A stretch of 7,483 bases of DNA from Atopobiaceae bacterium (GTDB lineage Bacteria > Actinomycetota > Coriobacteriia > Coriobacteriales > Atopobiaceae). How positions within the stretch are numbered: the stretch's first letter is position 1; every line of letters begins with the position of its first letter. The notes beneath the pieces are model-generated. The model saw only the letters and a program-made list of their open reading frames with translations. It did no database searches and was not told the origin of the DNA. This document shows, in pieces, positions 1 to 5,335 of the stretch. Where the stretch lies: the NCBI GenBank assembly GCA_017510875.1, contig JAFWLX010000267.1, positions 1 through 7,483 on the forward strand, read 5' to 3'. A program made the translations under genes and the position numbers.

Positions 1-401
1 ATGGAAGGCACGTCTGCACCCGTAAGCTTGATGAGCGAGCCGCCAAAGAAGTTGCCAAAGCCCACGCCAAAGGTGGTCATGGCAAGACCGGTCACGTTCT
101 GGTTGGCACGCAGGTTGACCGTGAGGAAGCAATACAACAGGCCCATGAGAAGCGATCCCAGAAGACAGCAGACAACGGGGATTGCCAGGCCCAGAAACGC
201 GTTCATCTGCGAGGGGTCGGCAAGGCTGCGCTCATAGAGAAACGACCCAATTACGCCACAGATGCCACCCACGTACATGACACCGGGAATGCCCAGGTTA
301 AGGTTGCCAGACTTCTCGGTAATGATCTCGCCCGTGCTGCCAAACAACAGGGGGATGCCCTGCGCAACGGCGCGAGGTATGAAGGTGACCAGATCAAACA
401 T
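1..401 (-). CDS. ABC transporter permease, second subunit (nucleoside/BMP-type importer), partial
   Basis: This is the N-terminal 133 codons of an integral membrane permease; the rest lies beyond the left edge. The start is the ATG at 401, which lies inside the end of the preceding permease gene (8-base overlap). A GGAGG sequence sits about ten bases upstream on the minus strand. The protein begins MFDLVTFIPRAVAQGIPLLF, followed by GEIITEKSGNLNLGIPGVMY (about residues 24-43). This is the family signature usually seen as GExxxERSGxxNxGxEGxM in the second permease of BMP-type nucleoside importers (YufQ/NupQ-like, BPD_transp_2). Later come hydrophobic stretches around residues 44-55 and 70-95, and a GLAMTTFGVGFGNFFGG segment. 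Here the usual GxEG is GIPG. It should pair with the adjacent permease to form the membrane channel. Family assignment is good; the precise substrate is inferred from context. Confidence 0.85.
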   Translation of the reverse strand, partial: MFDLVTFIPRAVAQGIPLLFGSTGEIITEKSGNLNLGIPGVMYVGGICGVIGSFLYERSLADPSQMNAFLGLAIPVVCCLLGSLLMGLLYCFLTVNLRANQNVTGLAMTTFGVGFGNFFGGSLIKLTGADVPS

Positions 402-1479
402 CGCTCTGCGACCTCCGTTCCTTCTTCTGCACCCTGACCCTGTAATTGATAAAGAACTCGCTACCAATAATAAAGAACAGGATGATACCGGTCAGAATAT
501 CGCCAAAGCTATGGTTGAGGCCAAAGGCGGTGGAAATCTCGCCGGCTCCTTGCTCCATAAAGGCAAGCAGGGCGCTTGAGGCAACCATGATGGCCGGGTT
601 AAACTGGGCGAGCCACGCCACCATGACGGCGGTAAACCCGCGACCTCCGGCAATGGTGGTGGTAAGGGTATGGTTGGTGCCCGCCACCAGCAGAAGGCCC
701 GCAAAGCCACAGACGGCACCCGAGAGCAGAAGCGTGCGAACAATCACGCGCTCGACCTTGATGCCCACGTAGCGTGCGGTGTTGGCACTCTCGCCCACCA
801 CCGATATCTCGTAGCCGTGCTTGCTGTAGTTGAGGTAGATATACATGGCAACCGTAAGCAGGCCCACAAGCAGGATGTTGAGCAGGTATTTTGAGCTTCC
901 AATCTGCGGCAACCAGCCAATCTCGGTGCTCTGGTTGATGATGCCGATGTTGCCCGATCCCTTGGGTACCTCCCACACAATGACATAGTAGGCAACCAGC
1001 TGCGTGGCCACGTAGTTCATCATAAGGGTAAAGAGGGTCTCGTTGGTGTTCCAGCGCGCCTTGAAGATGGCCGGTATCACCGCCCAGATAGCGCCTGCCA
1101 CAAGGGAGGCCACCAGCATGATGGGGATAAGCACCACGTTGCTCATGGTCTTTCCCAGCACAATCATGCAAGCGGCCGAAGCCAGGGCGCCCATCAGAAT
1201 CTGTCCCTCGCCTCCCAGGTTCCAGAACTTCATGCGGAAGGCGGGTGTAAGTGCCAGCGACACGCACAGCAGCATGGCAGCTTCCTGAAGGAAGATCCAA
1301 ATCTTGCGCGTCGAGCCAAACGCGCCCTTGAACATGGTTGCATAGACGCTTATGGGATTGAGCCCTGTTGTGATGGCAGTGATGATGCCGCACACCACCA
1401 AGGCCACGGCAATGGCGCCAATCCTGATAGCCAAAGCCTGGGCAAGTGGCATCTCTCTGCGTTTGCTGATGTGAATCAT
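394..1479 (-). CDS. ABC transporter permease, first subunit (nucleoside/BMP-type importer)
   Basis: A 361-residue polytopic membrane protein of the BPD_transp_2 superfamily, close in layout to YufP/NupP-type nucleoside importer permeases. It has a short basic N-terminus, a first membrane segment near residues 17-38, and then WNLGGEGQ at 86-93, the conserved motif just before a membrane helix in this family. About eight or more further hydrophobic segments follow. The motif around ARYVGIKVERV is the cytoplasmic loop expected to contact the ATPase, and TTTIAGGRGFTAVMVAWL is also typical of the family. The C-terminus is strongly basic (RVRVQKKERRSQ), fitting a cytoplasmic tail. The start ATG overlaps the ATPase stop codon as ATGA, indicating translational coupling. 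The next permease begins eight bases before this gene ends. The length is normal for the family. The imported substrate is probably a purine nucleoside, inferred from the linked xpt gene. Confidence 0.92.
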   Translation of the reverse strand: MIHISKRREMPLAQALAIRIGAIAVALVVCGIITAITTGLNPISVYATMFKGAFGSTRKIWIFLQEAAMLLCVSLALTPAFRMKFWNLGGEGQILMGALASAACMIVLGKTMSNVVLIPIMLVASLVAGAIWAVIPAIFKARWNTNETLFTLMMNYVATQLVAYYVIVWEVPKGSGNIGIINQSTEIGWLPQIGSSKYLLNILLVGLLTVAMYIYLNYSKHGYEISVVGESANTARYVGIKVERVIVRTLLLSGAVCGFAGLLLVAGTNHTLTTTIAGGRGFTAVMVAWLAQFNPAIMVASSALLAFMEQGAGEISTAFGLNHSFGDILTGIILFFIIGSEFFINYRVRVQKKERRSQSDV

Positions 1480-3032
1480 TGCTGCTCACCCCCACCCAGC
1501 TTGGTCATCATGAGGCCCACCTCATTCTTGGTTGTGGTGCGTCCGTCAACAATGCCGCTTACCTTGCCACCGCACAGCACCAAAATGCGGTCGCACAGCT
1601 CAAGCAGCACGTCAAGATCCTCGCCCACATACACCACGGCAACTCCGTTGCCCTTTTGGCGGTTGAGCAAGTCATAGATCAAGTAGGACGAGTTCACGTC
1701 AAGGCCGCGGACGGCGTAAGCCGAGAGCAGCACTGTTGGTGCCGCCGCAATCTCGCGTCCCACCAGCACCTTTTGGACGTTGCCGCCCGAGAGGCGCCTG
1801 ACCGGCGTTGTGACGCTGGGGGTGTTGACCTCTAGCTCGTCCACAACAAGCTCGGCAAGGTGACGGGGGTTATCGCGGTCGGTAAAGGGCGAGGCGCCAT
1901 TGCGGAAGGACCTGAGCATCATGTTGTCCGTGATGTCCATGTTTGCAACAAGGCCCATGCCCAAACGGTCCTCGGGGACAAAAGAGAGCACGACGCCCAT
2001 CTGCGCAATCTTGATGGGGTCCATGCCTATAAGCTGCTCGACCTCATCCACCTCGCCGGTGGCGTCAATGACGTACTCGATGCTTCCGCTCTCGACGGGT
2101 TGCAAGCCCGCAATGGCCTCGAGCAGCTCCTTTTGCCCGCTGCCAGAGATGCCCGCGATGCCAAGGATCTCTCCGGTATAGGCCGTAAACGAGACGTCAT
2201 CGAGCCTGGTTACGCCATCATGGCTTTTGACCGTGAGGTTCTTCACACGGATGCGCTCCATACGATAGTCCTCCTCAACGGGCGGACGATCGATGTTAAG
2301 CGACACCTGATGGCCCACCATCATGGTGGTCATCTCCTCGGGCGTGGTGTCGGCGGTGACCATCTCGCCCACGTACTCGCCCTTGCGCAGCACCGCCACG
2401 CGATCGGAGATGTCCTGCACCTCGTGCAGCTTGTGGGTGATGATGATAACCGCCTTGCCGTCGTCGCGCATGTTACGCAGCACCGCAAAGAGCTTGTCGG
2501 TCTCCTGTGGGGTAAGCACGGCTGTGGGCTCATCAAGGATGAGGATGTCAGCACCGCGGTAGAGCATCTTTACAATCTCGACCGTCTGCTTCTGCGAGAC
2601 CGACATGTCGTAGACCTTTTGGTTGGGGTTCACGTCAAAACCGTAGGCATCGCAGATGGCCTTGATGCGCTGGGCCGAAGCCTGCAGGTCAAAGGGACCC
2701 TTCTCCTTGAGGCCCAGCACGATGTTCTCGGCCGCCGTAAACACGTTCACCAGCTTGAAGTGCTGGTGAATCATGCCTATGCCGTAGTCGAAGGCCGTGC
2801 GGGGAGAGTCAATGACCACCTGTTTGCCATCGATCTCGATGGTGCCGGCATCGGGAAAGTAGATGCCCGACAGCATGTTCATAAGCGTCGTCTTGCCACT
2901 GCCGTTCTCACCCAGAAGGGCTAGGATCTCGCCACGGTAGACGTCAAGGTCAACGTCCTTGTTGGCCACAACCTTGCCGGGGAACTCCTTGGTGATGCCA
3001 CGCATGCGCACGGCCACTTGTTTGTCTTCCAT
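1476..3032 (-). CDS. ABC transporter ATPase with two nucleotide-binding domains (nucleoside/sugar importer type)
   Basis: A 518-residue duplicated ATPase of the YufO/NupO and RbsA/MglA type that energises BMP-linked nucleoside uptake at the cytoplasmic face. Domain 1 is complete: Walker A GENGSGKT at 41-48, Q-loop IHQHF near 88-92, signature-like MSVSQKQ at 143-149, Walker B ILILDEP at 163-169 and H-loop H200. Domain 2 has the degenerate Walker A usual in this family (GISGSGQKEL, about 294-303, no GK[ST]), the PEDR motif at 353-356, and a good LSGGN signature at 414-418. Its Walker B neighbourhood, however, reads LLSAYAVRGLD where relatives usually have A-QPTRGLD. The switch region is VGEDLD in place of a histidine. 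Only one catalytically competent site is therefore expected. The start at 3032 has AGGGAG a few bases upstream. The stop overlaps the permease start (ATGA). A hairpin upstream separates it from the lipoprotein gene. Confidence 0.94.
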   Translation of the reverse strand: MEDKQVAVRMRGITKEFPGKVVANKDVDLDVYRGEILALLGENGSGKTTLMNMLSGIYFPDAGTIEIDGKQVVIDSPRTAFDYGIGMIHQHFKLVNVFTAAENIVLGLKEKGPFDLQASAQRIKAICDAYGFDVNPNQKVYDMSVSQKQTVEIVKMLYRGADILILDEPTAVLTPQETDKLFAVLRNMRDDGKAVIIITHKLHEVQDISDRVAVLRKGEYVGEMVTADTTPEEMTTMMVGHQVSLNIDRPPVEEDYRMERIRVKNLTVKSHDGVTRLDDVSFTAYTGEILGIAGISGSGQKELLEAIAGLQPVESGSIEYVIDATGEVDEVEQLIGMDPIKIAQMGVVLSFVPEDRLGMGLVANMDITDNMMLRSFRNGASPFTDRDNPRHLAELVVDELEVNTPSVTTPVRRLSGGNVQKVLVGREIAAAPTVLLSAYAVRGLDVNSSYLIYDLLNRQKGNGVAVVYVGEDLDVLLELCDRILVLCGGKVSGIVDGRTTTKNEVGLMMTKLGGGEQQ

Positions 3033-3102
3033 GGTCTCCCTTACTGCTTTGCAGTGGATCTAAAGTCTTTTGAGGCAGTCCCATTCCGCACAAAACAAAG
3101 AA

Positions 3103-3131
3103 GGACGGTCCCCGTTGCCAGGAACCGTCCC
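3103..3131 (-). terminator. Strong hairpin with T-rich tail after the BMP gene; intercistronic terminator/attenuator or REP-like element
   Basis: On the minus strand, GGACGGTTCC (3130-3121) pairs with GGGACCGTCC (3112-3103) around the eight-base loop TGGCAACG, giving a stem of about ten pairs with one G-T. The following minus-strand bases are TTCTTTGTTTTG, a T-rich although not pure T tail. It lies 18 bases after the lipoprotein stop and 71 bases before the ATPase start. It would act as a partial terminator or 3' stabiliser, favouring binding-protein mRNA over transporter mRNA. The GGGACGGTTCC...GGGACCGTCC form also resembles dispersed REP-like hairpins, so its origin may be a repeat rather than a dedicated terminator. 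Confidence 0.65.
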
Positions 3132-3148
3132 ATTGGTGAACGTAGCTC

Positions 3149-4396
3149 TTAGAAGGCGGTATCAAGCAGGTTGATGCCGTCAATCTGAAGGTCGAAGTAC
3201 GGAGCAGAGCGGAACTCGGACTCGTGGAAGTAACCGTCAGAGATGACCTCGGTGTCGGCCTTGTAGGCGGGGTCGGTGTCAACGTCGGCCATATAGGAGG
3301 TAAGCTCCTTGCCGTCGACGGTGAAGGTCGAGGTGTCAAAGACGTGCAGGGTGCCAGCCTCAAGCTCGGTCTGGACATCCTTGATGATGTCGGCAGTGCC
3401 CTTGGCAGCCACGGCCTCGTTGATGTCGGTCAGCTGCACCGAGCCGTTGGTCAGGTCGCCAGCCCAGTCGGCCTCGATGGCTTTACCCTCCTGCGTGGCC
3501 TTAACGGCATACTCGTAGTAAGGAGCCCAGTTGATGCGGCTGGACACGATGAAGGTCTTGGGGCAGGCGTCGATGGTGGAGCCGTTGTAAGAGACGTCAG
3601 GCACACCGGCGTTCTCGCAGGCAGTGGGAGCACCCATAGAGTCGGCATGCTGCGAGATGAGCTTGCAGCCACCGTTGATAAGCTTGGTTGCGCCCTCCTT
3701 CTCGGCGGTCTCGTCGTACCACGAACCAGTGAAGGTGACGTCCATGGTGACCTCGGGAACGATGGACTTGGCGCCCAGGTAGAAGGAAGTGTAGCCAGAG
3801 ACAACCTCGGCGTAGGTGAAGGCACCCACGTAACCCATCTTGGCATCGGCAGCCTTGAAGTCGCCGGCTTCGATCATCTCCTTCAGCTTGAGGCCGGCAG
3901 CAACGCCAGCAAGGTAGCGGCCCTCGTAGATGGCGGCAAAGGCGTTGTGGAAGTTGTCCAGGCCCTCGGTGTGTGCCTTGGTGCCGGTGGCATGGCAGAA
4001 CTGAACCTCGGGGAACTCCTTGGCGGCCTGGATCATGTAGTCCTCATGGCCAAAGGAGTCAGCAAAGATGATCTTGCAGCCAGCGTCAGCCAGCTCGGCG
4101 GCGGCGTCGTAGCACTCCTGGCCCTCGGGGATGTTCTTCTTGATAAGGGCGTTTGCCTCGTCGATACCCAGATTCTCGCAGGCCTCCTTGAAGCCATTGA
4201 TGAAGTTAAGGTCATAGGTGGAGTTCTCGTCGTGCAAACAGATGAGGCCAATCTTGATGCCTGCGTCGGTTGACGCCTCGCCGCCATTGCCGCCCGAGTT
4301 GCCGCCGCATGCGGCCAGCGCGAGAGTTGCTGCGCCACCCATGCCAAGGGCGATTGCCTGACGACGGTTCATCATGATCTGGTCAAGTTTCAACAT
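3149..4396 (-). CDS. BMP-family substrate-binding lipoprotein (nucleoside ABC importer)
   Basis: A 415-residue exported lipoprotein, the receptor of the downstream ABC importer. The N-terminus reads MLKLDQIMMNRRQAIALGMG, followed by a hydrophobic stretch and the lipobox LAAC with lipidated Cys30. The NRRQAIAL motif resembles a twin-arginine signal, so Tat export is possible. A Gly/Asn/Ser-rich linker follows, then the binding fold starting IKIGLICLHDENSTYDLNFI. That corresponds to the first strand and substrate loop of the BMP/PnrA/Med family. Start ATG 4396 is chosen because AAGGGA lies six bases upstream. An in-frame ATG at 4441 falls in a hairpin without a ribosome site, and later in-frame ATGs lack one too. 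It is longer than usual (about 340-360). The mature part has eight cysteines besides Cys30, unusual for an exported protein and suggesting an anaerobe. The link to xpt supports a purine ligand; this is inferred. Confidence 0.93.
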   Translation of the reverse strand: MLKLDQIMMNRRQAIALGMGGAATLALAACGGNSGGNGGEASTDAGIKIGLICLHDENSTYDLNFINGFKEACENLGIDEANALIKKNIPEGQECYDAAAELADAGCKIIFADSFGHEDYMIQAAKEFPEVQFCHATGTKAHTEGLDNFHNAFAAIYEGRYLAGVAAGLKLKEMIEAGDFKAADAKMGYVGAFTYAEVVSGYTSFYLGAKSIVPEVTMDVTFTGSWYDETAEKEGATKLINGGCKLISQHADSMGAPTACENAGVPDVSYNGSTIDACPKTFIVSSRINWAPYYEYAVKATQEGKAIEADWAGDLTNGSVQLTDINEAVAAKGTADIIKDVQTELEAGTLHVFDTSTFTVDGKELTSYMADVDTDPAYKADTEVISDGYFHESEFRSAPYFDLQIDGINLLDTAF

Positions 4397-4426
4397 GTTC
4401 TTCCCTTCGTTAGGAACAATTGAACT

Positions 4427-4465
4427 GGGTGCTGCAGGCACCCTGTCAGGCGGTCCTACCGCCTG
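4427..4465 (-). other. Two tandem hairpins between xpt and the BMP lipoprotein gene
   Basis: On the minus strand the first hairpin is CAGGCGGT (4465-4458) with loop AGG and ACCGCCTG (4454-4447), a perfect eight-base-pair stem. It begins seven bases after the xpt stop. Three bases later comes GGGTGC (4443-4438), loop CTGCA and GCACCC (4432-4427), a six-pair stem. Both lie inside the 75-base gap between xpt and the lipoprotein gene. No clean T-run follows (AGTTCAATTGTTCC), so full termination is unlikely. Reasonable roles are transcript processing, 3' protection of xpt mRNA or partial attenuation. Confidence 0.55.
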
Positions 4466-4471
4466 GCCACT

Positions 4472-5044
4472 CTATGAACGGAAGACAACTGCGTCTTCTG
4501 TCATGGACTCGATAAGGGCAAGCGACTCGAGCTTTACGCCTTGGGCGCGCAGCCTGTCACCTGCACCGGTAAAGCACTTCTCGATGGCAATGGCGACACC
4601 CACGAGCTCTGCACCCGCCTGATTGCAAAGGTCTATCAGACCATCAAGCGCCTTGCCATTTGCCAGGAAGTCGTCTACCAAAAGCACCTTTTCGTCTGCT
4701 GTAAGGTAGTCGCGGCTTACCACAACGTTGTAGTCCTCGTTGTGGGTAAACGAGTGCACACGCGTGGAGTACACGCTGCCGTCAACGTTGCTTGTCTTGT
4801 GCTTCTTGGCAAACAGAACGGGCACGCCCATGGTAAGGCCCACCGCGGTGGCAATGGCAATGCCGCTTGCCTCGATGGTAAGGACCTTGGTAATCCGATG
4901 CCCCTCAAAAAGACGCGCAATCTCTTGGGCCATCTGGCCTAAGAGCTGGGTGTCTATATTCTGGTTGAGGAAGCTGCCTACCTTAAGGATCTCTCCTGGG
5001 AGGACCTTGCCCTCCGCTAGGATCTTCTCCTCCAATTGCTTCAT
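4472..5044 (-). CDS. xpt: Xanthine phosphoribosyltransferase
   Basis: A 190-residue cytoplasmic type I phosphoribosyltransferase that makes XMP and pyrophosphate from xanthine and PRPP (EC 2.4.2.22) in purine salvage. It aligns well from memory with Bacillus subtilis Xpt (194 residues). Shared features are KVGSFLNQNID at about 21-31, with Leu20 and Asn27 at the known xanthine-contact positions; FAKKHK at 78-83; the PRPP loop VLLVDDFLANGKA at 120-132, with ANGKA at 128-132; and EK at 155-156 (Lys156 contacts the base). The start at 5044 is preferred because AGGGAG lies seven bases upstream; an in-frame ATG ten codons earlier would add residues absent from the family. It is the first gene of the minus-strand block, 75 bases ahead of the BMP lipoprotein gene. 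Its leader (5045-5170) is structured and probably regulatory. It is very unlikely to be adenine or orotate phosphoribosyltransferase. Confidence 0.95.
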   Translation of the reverse strand: MKQLEEKILAEGKVLPGEILKVGSFLNQNIDTQLLGQMAQEIARLFEGHRITKVLTIEASGIAIATAVGLTMGVPVLFAKKHKTSNVDGSVYSTRVHSFTHNEDYNVVVSRDYLTADEKVLLVDDFLANGKALDGLIDLCNQAGAELVGVAIAIEKCFTGAGDRLRAQGVKLESLALIESMTEDAVVFRS

Positions 5045-5170
5045 ACAAAAGCTCCCTGGACAATCCCGTTCCAAAGAAACCGTACCTTTGGCCTAGGCAT
5101 TTATGCCTTTGACCTAATTGGTTCTAGCATATCCGTTAATGGTCCTCTTGGGGTCGTTGTACACCGACTC
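5045..5170 (-). promoter_or_regulatory. Structured xpt leader with 21-base-spaced direct repeats; candidate regulatory element of unknown type
   Basis: This stretch lies directly upstream of xpt, where related bacteria often carry a guanine riboswitch. I do not see the conserved core of that riboswitch. Visible on the minus strand are TAGGTCAAAGG (5116-5106) and TAGGCCAAAGG (5095-5085), identical at ten of eleven positions and offset by exactly 21 bases. Between and overlapping them is the inverted repeat AGGCAT-AA-ATGCCT (5108-5095). Next comes CCAAAG...CTTTGG (5091-5071, nine-base loop). Further upstream are weaker stems: GTCG/CGAC (5167-5153) and GACCATT with AAT-TA-GGTC (5144-5111). No T-tract follows any of these hairpins, so a simple intrinsic terminator is not evident. 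The repeat spacing of two helical turns also fits a DNA operator. Confidence 0.45.
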
Positions 5171-5199
5171 ATAATAAACTCTTTTTTCAGACACATTGT
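5171..5199 (-). promoter_or_regulatory. Possible weak promoter for the xpt operon
   Basis: On the minus strand TATTAT (5176-5171) matches four of six bases of the -10 consensus. A 17-base spacer would place the -35 at ACAATG (5199-5194), which is a poor match. This would give a leader of roughly 120 bases before xpt. The -35 position would overlap the edge of the 14-bp palindrome, so a bound repressor there could block it. This is a tentative call; no better minus-strand candidate was seen. Confidence 0.25.
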
Positions 5200-5210
5200 T
5201 ACTAGTAACA
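5197..5210. promoter_or_regulatory. Perfect 14-bp palindrome TGTTACTAGTAACA, candidate operator
   Basis: TGTTACTAGTAACA is identical to its reverse complement over all 14 bases. A further GTTACA half-site lies at 5216-5221. It sits between the divergent xpt and signalling operons. It overlaps the -35 position of the tentative xpt promoter and lies about 33 bases upstream of the signalling promoter's -35. Its size and symmetry suit a dimeric repressor such as a TetR- or GntR-family regulator. Which regulator binds, and which operon it controls, cannot be told from here. Confidence 0.45.
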
Positions 5211-5242
5211 GATGGGTTACAGGCCATGGACGGGACGCGAGG

Positions 5243-5272
5243 TGCTCACGCATGCACCGATTCCCTTATAAT
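5243..5272 (+). promoter_or_regulatory. Promoter of the REC-GGDEF-EAL/HPt operon
   Basis: A perfect -10 hexamer TATAAT lies at 5267-5272. The best -35 is TGCTCA at 5243-5248 with an 18-base spacer, matching only three of six consensus bases. The combination of a strong -10 and weak -35 hints at activator dependence. The inverted repeat GGTGC/GCACC (5241-5245 and 5254-5258) overlaps the -35 and spacer and could be a protein site. Transcription would start near 5279, leaving about 57 bases of leader before the start at 5336. Confidence 0.55.
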
Positions 5273-5335
5273 TGATGGACTGAGGTTTTCTCTGGTTGAG
5301 GCACGAGGAGCGACTACACAGCGATTGAGGGTCAC

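Noticed and set aside
1860..2924. Long plus-strand reading frame of 354 codons opposite the ATPase gene.
   Set aside because: It is antisense to a gene with full ABC ATPase motifs, has no recognisable domain, and reflects codon bias on the opposite strand.
3224..4273. Long plus-strand reading frame of 349 codons opposite the BMP lipoprotein gene.
   Set aside because: The Gly/Val/Leu-rich low-complexity translation is a shadow of the real gene, with no ribosome site or domain.
4397..4441. Upstream in-frame ATG at 4441 as an alternative start of the lipoprotein gene.
   Set aside because: It lies in a hairpin, lacks a ribosome site, and would put 15 extra residues before the signal peptide.
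5045..5074. In-frame ATG at 5074 extending xpt by ten codons.
   Set aside because: The added residues are absent from the family, and the AGGGAG ribosome site serves the ATG at 5044.
5111..5144. GGATATG within a GACC...GGTC stem in the xpt leader, recalling the GATATGG loop of purine riboswitches.
   Set aside because: The enclosed segment is only about 34 bases, has no room for the second arm, and lacks the conserved TTTCTACC-type junction. I do not call it a purine riboswitch.
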